DNA of 64,000 nt, taken from assembly GCA_009929315.1 (NCBI GenBank), contig SAAS01000002.1, forward strand, positions 248,001-312,000. Reading direction: 5' to 3'. The notes under the pieces are model-generated. The model worked only from the letters and a program-made list of their open reading frames with translations. It did no database searches and was not told where the DNA came from. A program made the position numbers and the translations under genes. The stretch is from Clostridia bacterium. Its GTDB lineage: Bacteria; Bacillota; Clostridia; Oscillospirales; Oscillospiraceae. This document shows, piece by piece, positions 36,333 through 45,918 of this stretch. Position 1 is the stretch's first letter, and the number at the start of each line of letters is the position of its first letter.

Positions 36333-37536
36333 ATGAATGTTGAGGGACTATTGAAAAACCCTGCTCCGTAAGCTTTTCCCGTATCAGCTCAACCTGCGCA
36401 TAGTCGCGCGTTTCAAGCTGAAGCGTAAGGAAGCAGGAGTTAATCGCCATGTTTTCCTCACTTCTGTTGTAGTGCACGGAAACGACATTTCCGCCCTGCT
36501 CCGCGATAATCTTCGATACAAGCTCAAGCTGTCCCGGCTTATCCGTCAGCGCAACACAGAGGTTTACGAAGCGTCCGGCCTTTAGAAGTCCTCTTGTAAT
36601 TACGCGGCTCAATATATTCACATCGATATTGCCGCCGCTCACAAGGCACACGGCCTTTTTGCCCTTAATATCCACCTTGCCGAACATCGCCGCTGCAACC
36701 GCAACCGCGCCCGCTCCCTCGGCAATGAGCTTTTGCTGCTCAATAAGCGCCAGAACCGCCGTTGCGACCTCGTCGTCCGTCACCGTTACAATCTCGTCCA
36801 CATACTTTGAAACAAGCTCAAAGGTCAAGTCCCCCGGGCGTTTGACGGCAATTCCGTCCGCAAAGGTGGCAACTCCTTTAAGCTCCTCGATTTTCCCGCA
36901 GCATACGGAATTTGCCATTGAGGGCGCTCCGGCGACCTGAACGCCGTAAACCTTGCACTTCGGATTCAGGGTTTTAACCGCGTACGCAAGCCCCGAGATA
37001 AGTCCGCCGCCGCCGATAGGGACGATAACCGCCTCCATCTCCGGAAGCTGCTCAAGAAGCTCAAGCCCGATTGTGCCCTGCCCCGCAATAACATCCTCGT
37101 CGTCGAAGGGATGAATGAACACTCTGCCCTCATTTTTTTCAAGCTCACGCGCTTTGTTGTAAGCGTCATCATAAACTCCGTTGACGAGCACGATTTCAGC
37201 GCCGTAACGCCTTGTCGCCTCGATTTTGCTTATCGGAGCCGAATCGGGGAGGCAGATTTTTGAGGAAATCGACTCCATCGCCGCGGCACGGGCAACTCCC
37301 TGGGCGTGGTTTCCGGCGCTGCAGGCTATAACCCCGCGCGCCTTTTCCTCAGCCGAAAGCTGGCTGATTTTATAATAAGCTCCCCTTACTTTAAATGAGC
37401 CGGTTACCTGAAGATTCTCCGTTTTGAGGTAAAGCTCTCCCTCTGAAGGTATGTTGGGCGCATAAATAAGGTCAGTCTGGCGGATTGCGCTTTTCATTGT
37501 AAAAGCCGCATGGTAAATCTTGTCGAGTGTCAACAT
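36331..37536 (-). CDS. ilvA: Threonine ammonia-lyase
   Basis: About 401 residues. The PLP lysine lies in TGSFKVRGAYYK; CSAGNHAQGVA and the tetraglycine-like PIGGGGLISG phosphate loop follow. The C-terminal part (from about 325) is an ACT domain (VALTDKPGQLELVSKII). It deaminates threonine to 2-oxobutyrate, the first step of isoleucine synthesis. An isoleucine-type T-box precedes it, which supports the biosynthetic role. The ATG at 37536 has AAAGGA nine bases upstream; longer starts fall inside the T-box terminator. Confidence 0.94.
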   Translation of the reverse strand: MLTLDKIYHAAFTMKSAIRQTDLIYAPNIPSEGELYLKTENLQVTGSFKVRGAYYKISQLSAEEKARGVIACSAGNHAQGVARAAAMESISSKICLPDSAPISKIEATRRYGAEIVLVNGVYDDAYNKARELEKNEGRVFIHPFDDEDVIAGQGTIGLELLEQLPEMEAVIVPIGGGGLISGLAYAVKTLNPKCKVYGVQVAGAPSMANSVCCGKIEELKGVATFADGIAVKRPGDLTFELVSKYVDEIVTVTDDEVATAVLALIEQQKLIAEGAGAVAVAAAMFGKVDIKGKKAVCLVSGGNIDVNILSRVITRGLLKAGRFVNLCVALTDKPGQLELVSKIIAEQGGNVVSVHYNRSEENMAINSCFLTLQLETRDYAQVELIREKLTEQGFSIVPQHS

Positions 37537-37574
37537 TGTCATCATTCCTTTACGCATTTTCCACTTTGGGTAAC

Positions 37575-37845
37575 AAAAAACTCCGTCTCTAAATAAGAGA
37601 CGGAGATATTTCCGCGGTACCACTCTTGTTGCCCGAAGGCCACTCATAGACGCCTAATTGCGTCCGCTTCTGTAACGGGAAGCCCCGGTAATGCCTACTA
37701 TGTTTTCGGCACACAACTCAGAGGTGATTCAGAAAAGTAAGCATCTGCCGCCTCGCACCAACCGGCGGCTCTCTGAAAACTGCTTTTACTATTCCCTGTC
37801 CTCATCAATGTCTTTGAGGGTGTTTCAATTGTCGGGTTAAAGTTA
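37575..37845 (-). promoter_or_regulatory. T-box riboswitch (isoleucine) controlling ilvA
   Basis: The leader shows a Stem I with AGAGAG and GGTTGGTGCGAG elements, a specifier loop reading GAATCACCTCTGAG in which ATC (bases 37726-37728) is an isoleucine codon, the T-box sequence AACAAGAGTGGTACCGCGG (37612-37630), and a competing terminator (37581-37605, a 10-bp stem followed by six U). Uncharged tRNA-Ile should stabilise the antiterminator and switch on ilvA. Confidence 0.95.
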
Positions 37846-37851
37846 ATACCA

Positions 37852-37880
37852 AATATACTGCCTTTTCAAGCCTTTGTCAA
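37852..37880 (-). promoter_or_regulatory. Promoter of the ilvA T-box transcript
   Basis: TTGACA (37875-37880) and TATATT (37852-37857) on the minus strand, 17-base spacer. The leader is about 310 bases, which accommodates the full T-box. Confidence 0.85.
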
Positions 37881-37907
37881 CAGTATAATTTTAAGCGCAT
37901 TGCTGCA

Positions 37908-38420
37908 CTATTTAATCTTCTTTATCATGTTGTTAATGTAATACTTCTCATAAACGTAGTAACGGTAATTAAGTCCCGCCGAGGAGGTCATAAGCTCGCT
38001 CTCGCTTTCAAAGGACCACTCAAAATTCTCGTCAAGATTCTTGAAGAAAACGTCGCACTCGGGTCTTGCGTAAATCTTCGTGATATACACCTTTTCGCAG
38101 AACGGCAGAAGCGCGTCATAAACGCTTGCACCGCCTATTACGAAAACCTTCGGCTGATCCTTAACCATCTCAATAACCTCTTCGGCGCTGTGTGCCACAA
38201 CTGCGCCCTCAATTTCGATGTTCTGATGGGTCATAACTATGGTTTTGCGGTTTTTAAGCGGCTTTCCGTTCGGAAAATCCGCAAGCGTACGGCGCCCGAC
38301 AATGACGGTTCCGCCCTCTGTCAGCTCCTGAAAATGCTTTCTGTCCTCCGGAATTACTATGGGCTGAGTTCCCTTAAAACCTATTCCCCAGTTCTGATAG
38401 TATGCTACAACTGCGTCCAT
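37908..38420 (-). CDS. folA: Dihydrofolate reductase
   Basis: 170 residues. The DHFR layout is clear: MDAVVAYYQNWGIGFKGTQP, GGTVIVGRRTLADFP (NADPH binding), VFVIGGASVYDALLP and a YYVYEKY end. It reduces dihydrofolate, which thymidylate synthase makes. It lies 50 bases downstream of thyA, the usual pairing. The catalytic acidic residue is present in the IPEDRKHF region. Confidence 0.94.
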   Translation of the reverse strand: MDAVVAYYQNWGIGFKGTQPIVIPEDRKHFQELTEGGTVIVGRRTLADFPNGKPLKNRKTIVMTHQNIEIEGAVVAHSAEEVIEMVKDQPKVFVIGGASVYDALLPFCEKVYITKIYARPECDVFFKNLDENFEWSFESESELMTSSAGLNYRYYVYEKYYINNMIKKIK

Positions 38421-38471
38421 TTTGTTCTCCTTCAGGTGTTAATTTTTTAAACCGAGCATTATAAATTTATC

Positions 38472-39302
38472 CTAAACCGCAACGGGAATCTTATCGCCGA
38501 AGTCGTTATATTCATAATCCTCGAGCGTAAAGCTGTCGCGCGTAAATTTGTAGAAATCCTTAACGCTTCCGTCAAGAGTGAATTTCGGAGCCTTTTTCGG
38601 CTCGGAGGCGAGCATCTTTTCGATGATCGGCACATGGCGGTCATAAATGTGCGCATCTGCAATAACATGCACCATTTCGCCGACCTCAAGCCCCGACACC
38701 TGCGCGAATATATGGGTCAAAACGGCATACTGGCAGACGTTCCAGTTGTTTGCCGCCAGCATATCCTGCGAGCGCTGATTTAGAATGCTGTTAAGTGTAT
38801 TTCCTGTCACATTGAAGGTCATCGAATACGCACAGGGATAAAGCGCCATCTCCGACAAGTCGGCAAAATTATAGATGTTCGTCATGATTCTGCGGCTCGC
38901 GGGGTTATGCTTGAGGTCAAAAAGCACCCTGTCCACCTGGTCCATGTCGCCCTCGGGATAGTGGTGTTTTATTCCCAGCTGATAACCGTAAGCCTTGCCG
39001 ATGCTGCCATTTTTGTCCGCCCACTGGTCCCAGACCCTTGTGCGCAGTTCGTTTACGTTGTTGGACTTTGCCTGCCAAATCCAAAGCAGTTCGTCGACAG
39101 CCGACTTTAAAAATGTGCGGCGGAGCGTCAGTATCGGAAACTCCTTTTTAAGCTCATAGCGATTTACAATACAGAATTTTTTAATTGTGTGGGCAGGAGC
39201 CCCGTCATCCCATCTCGGACGCACTTGTCTGTCCGTATCCCAAACACCATTACTCAAAATATCCTCGCAATTGTGAATGAAGATTTCATCCGCTATACTC
39301 AA
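38472..39302 (-). CDS. thyA: Thymidylate synthase (divergent ThyA)
   Basis: About 276 residues. The catalytic Cys lies in YPCAYSMTF; SRRIMTNIYN, NQRSQDMLAANNWN (dUMP site) and DAHIYDRH match ThyA. The N-terminal NRTGTGT loop is replaced by RPRWDDGAPAHTIKKF, marking a divergent branch. It methylates dUMP. The start is a TTG at 39302 with GGAGGT nine bases before it; the ATG at 39344 lies upstream of the transcription start predicted from the promoter and cannot be used. Confidence 0.92.
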   Translation of the reverse strand: MSIADEIFIHNCEDILSNGVWDTDRQVRPRWDDGAPAHTIKKFCIVNRYELKKEFPILTLRRTFLKSAVDELLWIWQAKSNNVNELRTRVWDQWADKNGSIGKAYGYQLGIKHHYPEGDMDQVDRVLFDLKHNPASRRIMTNIYNFADLSEMALYPCAYSMTFNVTGNTLNSILNQRSQDMLAANNWNVCQYAVLTHIFAQVSGLEVGEMVHVIADAHIYDRHVPIIEKMLASEPKKAPKFTLDGSVKDFYKFTRDSFTLEDYEYNDFGDKIPVAV

Positions 39303-39346
39303 ATCGGCGCACCTCCGAGTTATTTCTTTGGATTTCACTGTCATTT

Positions 39347-39375
39347 ATTATATCGCGTATTTCCCAATGTTTCAA
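39347..39375 (-). promoter_or_regulatory. Promoter of thyA-folA
   Basis: TTGAAA (39370-39375) and TATAAT (39347-39352) on the minus strand with a 17-base spacer. Transcription should start near 39340, giving a leader of about 38 bases to the TTG start. Confidence 0.85.
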
Positions 39376-39429
39376 TATTGAGTTCAAGTTTTAATTATGT
39401 GCTCAATTAAAATGAATAAATTGCAAATT

Positions 39430-39458
39430 AGTTCTTGAACATGTTCAACAAAAGAACT
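39430..39458. promoter_or_regulatory. Nested palindrome, candidate operator of the CLC gene
   Basis: A perfect 14-base palindrome TTGAACATGTTCAA (39435-39448) lies inside a wider inverted repeat AGTTCTT...AAGAACT (39430-39436 with 39452-39458). It covers the -35 box and spacer of the CLC promoter, a position typical for repressor binding. Confidence 0.55.
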
Positions 39459-39463
39459 ATAAT
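39435..39463 (+). promoter_or_regulatory. Promoter of the CLC antiporter gene
   Basis: TTGAAC (39435-39440) and TATAAT (39458-39463) with a 17-base spacer, about 33 bases before the GTG start codon. Confidence 0.85.
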
Positions 39464-39495
39464 GTAACGGTTAATTAGAAATAGAGGCAGCATCA

Positions 39496-40752
39496 GTGAA
39501 CAAATATATCAGTAATCTTATCAAAGAGACGAAACAACCGAAAATTTTCTTAAAATGGCTCCTTTTTGCCTGTATCATAGGGCTCGTGGTCGGCGCAGTA
39601 AGCACAGGATTTTATTATGCCTTAAATTTCGTCACGGAAATCAGGACAGCTCATAATTGGCTTATTTATCTTCTTCCTGCGGGCGGAGTAGTAATCGTTC
39701 TGCTATATAGATTCAGTGGTATGGAAAAAGATAAAGGAACGAATTTTGTTCTTATAGCGGTTCGAGAGAATGCCGATCTTCCTTTAAGGACGGCGCCTCT
39801 GGTATTTGTCTCAACAGTTATTACTCATCTTTTCGGTGGTTCAGCCGGTCGTGAAGGCGCAATATTGCAGATTGGCGGGTCCATCTCATCTTCTATCGGT
39901 CGCGCTATGCACCTTGATGAAAATGACAGCCGAATAATAACAATGTGCGGTATGTCGGCGGCCTTCGCGGCACTTTTCGGAACTCCGTTAACGGCGGCAA
40001 TTTTTGCCATGGAGGTAATCAGCGTTGGTGTGATGTATTACACGGCACTGGTTCCCTGTGTTTTGTCCGCTATTGTCGGCGTGTCTTTTGCAAAGTTTTG
40101 CGGCGTAACTGCGGCTTGTTATTCTTTTATTGACATGCCGATTTTTTCGGTTTCACTTCTGATTAGGGTTATCGCGCTCGGAATATCTTTTGCAATTCTT
40201 TCAATTATCTTTTGCCGATTGATGCAATTAACGCCGGTGCTGTTTGATAAATACCTGCCGAATCATTTGTCGCGCGTTATTGTCGGCGGCGCTTTAGTAA
40301 TAATCTTGACTCTTATAACAGGTACATACGATTATAACGGTTTCGGTGGCAATATTATATCTGAAGCATTATCAGGTTCCGCCAGACCCGAAGCATTCCT
40401 ACTGAAAATTCTCTTTACTACAATAACTTTAGGTGCCGGTTTCAAAGGCGGTGAAATTGTTCCCGTTTTCTTTACAGGAGCAACTTTTGGCTGTGTTGCC
40501 GCCCCGTTATTGGGAATCTCCCCTTCATTTGGTGCCGCCTTGGGTTTGGTATCGGTCTTTTGCGGCGTGACAAATTGCCCCATGACATCAATAATGCTTG
40601 CGCTTGAGCTTTTCGGCGGAAAGCAAATGCCCCTTTTTGCTCTCTGTTGCGCAGTTTCATATATGCTTTCGGGTTATTACAGTCTATACAGTGAGCAAAA
40701 AATCCTTTACAGCAAGCTGCGTCCTGTTTTTATTGATAAAAAGGCAAAATAA
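39496..40752 (+). CDS. CLC-family anion channel/antiporter, CLC-F-like
   Basis: 418 residues with about ten membrane helices. The gating glutamate lies in FGGSAGREGAILQIGGSI. The usual GSGIP chloride-filter motif is absent; the equivalent region reads KDKGTNFVL, which resembles the GNNL-type motif and GREGT/GREGA pattern of fluoride-exporting CLC-F proteins. A fluoride/proton antiport role is therefore plausible but inferred. It starts with GTG behind GAGGC. No fluoride riboswitch is seen; the leader is only about 25 bases. It has its own promoter with a palindrome. Confidence 0.82.
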   Translation: MNKYISNLIKETKQPKIFLKWLLFACIIGLVVGAVSTGFYYALNFVTEIRTAHNWLIYLLPAGGVVIVLLYRFSGMEKDKGTNFVLIAVRENADLPLRTAPLVFVSTVITHLFGGSAGREGAILQIGGSISSSIGRAMHLDENDSRIITMCGMSAAFAALFGTPLTAAIFAMEVISVGVMYYTALVPCVLSAIVGVSFAKFCGVTAACYSFIDMPIFSVSLLIRVIALGISFAILSIIFCRLMQLTPVLFDKYLPNHLSRVIVGGALVIILTLITGTYDYNGFGGNIISEALSGSARPEAFLLKILFTTITLGAGFKGGEIVPVFFTGATFGCVAAPLLGISPSFGAALGLVSVFCGVTNCPMTSIMLALELFGGKQMPLFALCCAVSYMLSGYYSLYSEQKILYSKLRPVFIDKKAK

Positions 40753-40770
40753 TTAACTCAACATTGTTAT

Positions 40771-40805
40771 AAAAATTCCCGCACTCACCTGAATGAGTGC
40801 GGGAA
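40771..40805. terminator. Bidirectional terminator between the CLC and thiolase genes
   Basis: A perfect 12-bp stem (TTCCCGCACTCA with its complement) and six-base loop. The minus side has five U and more, ideal for the thiolase operon; the plus side (ctcttgttg) is weaker. Confidence 0.85.
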
Positions 40806-40836
40806 CTCTTGTTGTGTCAGAATATTTGGCTAATGA

Positions 40837-42018
<1,182 letters not shown>

Positions 42019-42031
42019 GATTTCTTCCCCC

Positions 42032-44371
42032 TTAATTGCGGACAGGCTTGCCGTTCATAAGCATGCCTACGATACGGTCCTGTGTCTTCTCTTCGCCGGC
42101 AAGGGACAGGAATGCTTCACGCTCGAGATCGCGGATCTGCTGAGCGGGAACTTCTGCGCCATAGGGCAGATCGCCGCCGGTGATAACGTGAGCTATCTTT
42201 GTGCCGATCTTGATGTCGTGCTCGGAACCGAAGTGTCCGTTCTTCATCATCAGCATGTCATAGGCGATTGCGCCGTAACCATAGTCTCCGGCAACCTTGA
42301 TAACGGGATCTGCTGCGGGACGATAGTTATGTGCTGCCATCCAAAGAACCATTTCCTTTGCGGACTGGAGCTGCTTTGCCTTGTTGCGCTCAACATAGGT
42401 TCCCTTGGAGAGGTAGCCCGCTTCAATAGCGGCGTCAGCGCCGACATTGACTTTGCCCATCATGATGTACTGCCACAGAGCCTTGATGGCGTCGTAGCGG
42501 GACTTCTTCTGGTCGTTGAAGCAGCGATCCATCATACGGATAAGCATTTCTGTGCAGCCGCCGCCCGCGGGAATGAGGCCGACGCCGACTTCGACAAGAC
42601 CCATGAAGGTATCCGTGTGGGGAACGCAGGCCGGGCAGTGAATGGTAACTTCGCAGCCGCCGCCGAGGGTCTGGCCGAACGGAGCGGAAACTACGGGACG
42701 TGCCGCATACTTAAGAGCCTTTGTGCCGTCCTGAAGTCCTCTGATGAGGGAGTCGAGCTTGTCAAATTCCTTATCCTGAGCGAGGTTTACGATTGTAACA
42801 AGGTCAGCGCCTACGCAGAAGTTCTTGCCTTCATTGCCGACAACCATACCCATCCAGTCGTCGCCCTTGAGCAGCTCTGTTCCCTTGAGAATCATATCGC
42901 CGACGTCTTCGCCGATTGCGTTTGCCTGGGAGTGGAACTCAAGGCAAAGAACGCCGTCGCCGATGTCGCGAATGGAAGCTGCGTCGTTTCCGAGAACTTC
43001 GGTGGTTCCCTTAAGGGTGAGGTACTTGCTGGTGGTGACAGCGGAGGAGTAGAACTTCTCCTGTCCGGAAGCGAGCATATCCAGAACCCACTTCGGGATT
43101 ACTTCACCGTCTGCCTGCCATGCTTCGACGGACTTGCGAACGCCGATCTTGTCCCAAAGCTGGAATACGCCGTAGGTCCAGTTGAAGCCTGCGGTAAGAG
43201 CTCTGTCGATTTCCTTGAAGTCGTCAGCGATTTCGGGAACGAGACGTGCGGAATAAAGGAGAAGCCCCTTGTTGAAATCATATGTGAACTTCTGCTCTTT
43301 GGAGTCGCCGAAAGTCATGAAGGCATACTTGTTGTCGCTGTCCTTTGCGGCTTCAACTGCGGGCAGTGCGTCTGCCTTTTTGTTGATGTAGGTCTTTGTT
43401 GCCGTGTCATAGCACAGAACGACTTTTTTGCCGTCAATGATGTCCTTCTTGTAGAAGCCCTTCTTAACCTTGTCGCCGAGTATGCCGTCTGCGACCATGT
43501 CCTTGAGGTACTTGGGAGGATCGTATTCAACCTTCTCACGCGGATCGGTTGTGACCTCAAGTACGTTGTCGGCAACGTGGCACAGAATGTCAAGACCGAC
43601 CATGTCGGAGGTCTTGCAGGTTGCGGTCTTGGTATGTGCCATGATGGGTCCGGTCAGCGCGTCGAGTGTCGGGAAGTCGTATCCGTACTTCTCTGCCAGA
43701 TTGAGAGCGAGAACGGCTGCGAAAACTCCGATACGGTTTCCGACGAAGTTCGGTGTGTCCTTTGCATTGACAACGACCTTGCCGAGGGTGTTCTCAGCAA
43801 AATCCTGCATGCGGGCATAAGCGTCCTTGTCGGTCCACTTTGTGGCGATCATCTCGAACAGAGCCATCCAGCGGGGAGGGTTAAAGAAGTGAGTTCCCAT
43901 GAAATACTTCTTCATGTCATCGCTCAGACCGTCGATAATCTTATGTACGCTGACGCCCGAGGTGTTGGACGATACGATAGCATCGGCTTTACGGTGGGGC
44001 TCGATTTGTCTGAGAACGCTCTGCTTAACGCTGATGTTCTCGGATACTGCCTCGATTATCCAGTCTGCGTCATCAATAAGGTCAAGGTTGTCCGTGGTGT
44101 TACCCGGCTTAACGTTCATGATGGCATCCTTGAAATAGAGCATGTTGTTTCTGGGGGTCTTAATCTTGTCGATTCCTGCGAGTGCAAAACGGTTGCGGAA
44201 TTCGTAGCTCTGCTCGGTCAGGCCTTTCGCCTTTTCCTCATCTGTCAGTCCCTTGGGAGGAACGATGTCCAGCATTACAACCTGTACGCCGACGCTTGCC
44301 AGCAGGCCGGCGATTGATGCACCCATGACACCGGCGCCCATAACGACGGCTTTGTTAATGTTCTTACTCAT
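42032..44371 (-). CDS. Bifunctional 3-hydroxyacyl-CoA dehydrogenase/enoyl-CoA hydratase, FadN-like
   Basis: 779 residues. The N-terminal Rossmann motif is VMGAGVMGASIAGLLASVG; HFFNPPRWMALFEMI and NFVGNRIGVF are dehydrogenase signatures. From about residue 500 a crotonase domain follows (NFCVGADL and FGQTLGGGCEVTIHC oxyanion-hole motifs, then VGLIPAGGG). The dehydrogenase-first order is that of Bacillus FadN, not FadB/FadJ. It oxidises 3-hydroxyacyl-CoA and may hydrate enoyl-CoA; chain length is unknown. No acyl-CoA dehydrogenase gene is in the window. A 340-base structured gap lies upstream. Confidence 0.92.
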   Translation of the reverse strand: MSKNINKAVVMGAGVMGASIAGLLASVGVQVVMLDIVPPKGLTDEEKAKGLTEQSYEFRNRFALAGIDKIKTPRNNMLYFKDAIMNVKPGNTTDNLDLIDDADWIIEAVSENISVKQSVLRQIEPHRKADAIVSSNTSGVSVHKIIDGLSDDMKKYFMGTHFFNPPRWMALFEMIATKWTDKDAYARMQDFAENTLGKVVVNAKDTPNFVGNRIGVFAAVLALNLAEKYGYDFPTLDALTGPIMAHTKTATCKTSDMVGLDILCHVADNVLEVTTDPREKVEYDPPKYLKDMVADGILGDKVKKGFYKKDIIDGKKVVLCYDTATKTYINKKADALPAVEAAKDSDNKYAFMTFGDSKEQKFTYDFNKGLLLYSARLVPEIADDFKEIDRALTAGFNWTYGVFQLWDKIGVRKSVEAWQADGEVIPKWVLDMLASGQEKFYSSAVTTSKYLTLKGTTEVLGNDAASIRDIGDGVLCLEFHSQANAIGEDVGDMILKGTELLKGDDWMGMVVGNEGKNFCVGADLVTIVNLAQDKEFDKLDSLIRGLQDGTKALKYAARPVVSAPFGQTLGGGCEVTIHCPACVPHTDTFMGLVEVGVGLIPAGGGCTEMLIRMMDRCFNDQKKSRYDAIKALWQYIMMGKVNVGADAAIEAGYLSKGTYVERNKAKQLQSAKEMVLWMAAHNYRPAADPVIKVAGDYGYGAIAYDMLMMKNGHFGSEHDIKIGTKIAHVITGGDLPYGAEVPAQQIRDLEREAFLSLAGEEKTQDRIVGMLMNGKPVRN

Positions 44372-44531
44372 GAGATTGCTTCTCTCCTTTTGCTTTCTAT
44401 TAAATTCAGCACGGGCTTCCTGCCTCAGTGCGGGATTTACTAAGTAACTGTAAACCGTGGATTAAATGCATTTAAATTTGACGCGCCCCGCATGATAAGT
44501 ACTGCATCCAAACACCAACAAATCCTTACAT

Positions 44532-44606
44532 GGCTTTGCTACCGTCGCGGCGGGAAGGCGGCAGGACTCCGTCGGGTAACCCCAATCAAAGCCGGCGCCG
44601 CTTCCC
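44532..44606 (-). ncRNA. Candidate pseudoknotted RNA element upstream of the FadN-like gene
   Basis: Two long helices cross: 44532-44538 pairs with 44587-44593 (GGCTTTG/CAAAGCC) and 44552-44562 pairs with 44597-44606 (a 10-bp GC-rich helix with one bulge). This is an H-type pseudoknot. It lies in the leader of the FadN-thiolase transcript, downstream of an AT-rich TATATT box at about 44630. I do not recognise the family. The rest of the 340-base gap between 44372 and 44712 holds the crotonase terminator and the ribosome site AAAGGAGAG. Confidence 0.4.
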
Positions 44607-44677
44607 ACCGAACGATAGTAAGCTAACGAATATAATCAGTAAATAGAAAGGTTTTTATAATACGGAACGGAACTAAA

Positions 44678-44698
44678 TACCGCCATTTTCTGACGGTA
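44678..44698 (-). terminator. Weak terminator after the crotonase gene
   Basis: TACCG/CGGTA with a further CA/TG pair across one mismatch, followed on the minus strand by TTTAGTT, 15 bases after the crotonase stop. It probably allows some read-through into the FadN-like gene. Confidence 0.45.
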
Positions 44699-44712
44699 CT
44701 TTAATGGAATTC

Positions 44713-45519
44713 TTATTTGAAGCTTGCTCTTCTCTTCTCTACGAAGCCGCCGACGCCTTCCTTGAAGTCGTCAGTTGCGCCGCAAGCCATCTGAGCGTCA
44801 ACTTCTCTTTTTACATAAGCGTCAAAGCCGTTGAACTCGGATTCCCATACCAGCTCCTTGATGTACTTGTAGGAAGCGGAAGGACCGTATGTGAACTTCT
44901 TTGCCTTCTTAAGGGTTGCGTCTGCAAATGCGTCGTCGTCTTCGATGACTTCGTTAACCATGCCGAGAGCCTTAGCGTCGTCCGCGAATACCATCTGGCC
45001 GCCGTCCATGCAAAGCTCGGTTGCCTTCTTGACGCCGACAGCGCGGGTAAGAAGATAGATGCCGCCTGCATCAGGGATAAGACCAAGCTTGGAGAAAGCG
45101 GTCATAAATACGGAAGCCTGAGTAGCCATTGTGTAGTCGCAGGCAAGAGCAACACCTACGCCTGCACCTGCGCAAGCGCCCTGAACAGCGCCGACAACGG
45201 GCTTGGGGCTCGTGAGAATAGCCTTCGTTACGCTTGCCATCTTGCTGATGGACTTGCCGAACTCAGCAATGAATACATCCTTGGAGTTGTTCATGAGGCC
45301 GTCATACATAGCCTTTACGTCGCCGCCGGCGGAGAAAGCGTTGGTATTGGTGCTGTTAATGAGAATAGCCTTGACGTTTGCGTCTGCGTCTGCCATGCCG
45401 ATAGCGGCAACCAGATCGTCGATCATGACCTCGTCAAATGCGTTCATGTTTGCGGGGTTGTCCATGGAGATGATTGCGACTCTCTCGTCTACTGCATACT
45501 TAACCTTGGTAAATTCCAT
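44713..45519 (-). CDS. Enoyl-CoA hydratase/isomerase (crotonase), PaaG-like
   Basis: 268 residues. Oxyanion-hole motifs AFSAGGDVKAM and VQGACAGAGVGVALACD are intact. The catalytic region reads FSKLGLIPDAGGIYLL, with Asp where hydratases carry a second Glu; this matches isomerase-type members such as PaaG. It may isomerise double bonds rather than hydrate them, which would complement the FadN-like protein. Ribosome site AAAGGA. It has its own promoter and lies 340 bases upstream of the FadN-like gene in the same direction. Confidence 0.9.
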   Translation of the reverse strand: MEFTKVKYAVDERVAIISMDNPANMNAFDEVMIDDLVAAIGMADADANVKAILINSTNTNAFSAGGDVKAMYDGLMNNSKDVFIAEFGKSISKMASVTKAILTSPKPVVGAVQGACAGAGVGVALACDYTMATQASVFMTAFSKLGLIPDAGGIYLLTRAVGVKKATELCMDGGQMVFADDAKALGMVNEVIEDDDAFADATLKKAKKFTYGPSASYKYIKELVWESEFNGFDAYVKREVDAQMACGATDDFKEGVGGFVEKRRASFK

Positions 45520-45594
45520 AATTCTTGTCCTTTCCGATTGTTAGATAAAGTAGTATAGCGCTCACTCATCTGCAGACGGTGAACTCACTAATGC

Positions 45595-45624
45595 ATTATA
45601 CAAGCAAATAATGTGCCAATGCAA
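45595..45624 (-). promoter_or_regulatory. Promoter of the crotonase gene
   Basis: TTGCAT (45619-45624), an 18-base spacer and a perfect TATAAT (45595-45600) on the minus strand, about 75 bases before the start codon. Confidence 0.8.
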
Positions 45625-45719
45625 GACATCACTCTCTCTTTTGTTAAAAACCCATAAGAATTTCTGGATATTATTTGCATAATTCCCATACGTTTTGGAT
45701 ACGTTTCAGCCCCTATTTT

Positions 45720-45748
45720 TTGACTGCTTTTGCCATTCGTCTTAATAT
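45720..45748 (+). promoter_or_regulatory. Possible upstream promoter in the 535-base intergenic region
   Basis: TTGACT (45720-45725), 17 bases, TAATAT (45743-45748). If used it would give a leader of about 300 bases to the ferredoxin gene or a separate small RNA. The region from 45640 to 45890 is otherwise AT-rich with no gene I can support. Confidence 0.35.
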
Positions 45749-45889
45749 GGCGTTTAAGCCAAAAAGTGTGCGGACAAGTTGAATCAATCGTCGCACGATT
45801 TGTACCATTATTGTTTCATGTTGTTCCGAACAGGCAAAAAAGCCAATATTTTATACAAAACCCCCAGTCCAAAATTTATAGTTTCGCGC

Positions 45890-45918
45890 TTGCTTTTTAC
45901 ATGCCTTTCATTTATAAT
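45890..45918 (+). promoter_or_regulatory. Promoter of the ferredoxin-hypA genes
   Basis: TTGCTT (45890-45895), a 17-base spacer and TATAAT (45913-45918). The 130-base leader begins with a hairpin (45936-45976; GGAG/CTCC, AATCAT/ATGATT and GG/CC helices), which could be regulatory. Confidence 0.75.

Noticed and set aside
39345..39495. Fluoride riboswitch before the CLC gene
   Set aside because: The predicted transcript leader is about 25 bases and lacks the conserved fluoride-element sequence.
44461..44640. Cobalamin riboswitch upstream of the FadN-like gene
   Set aside because: Only a B12-box-like stretch is seen; the conserved GGGAA...GGTG...TCC and CACTG cores are missing at the right places.
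44704..45558. A plus-strand frame opposite the crotonase gene
   Set aside because: Antisense to an intact crotonase; same codon-bias effect and no start signals.
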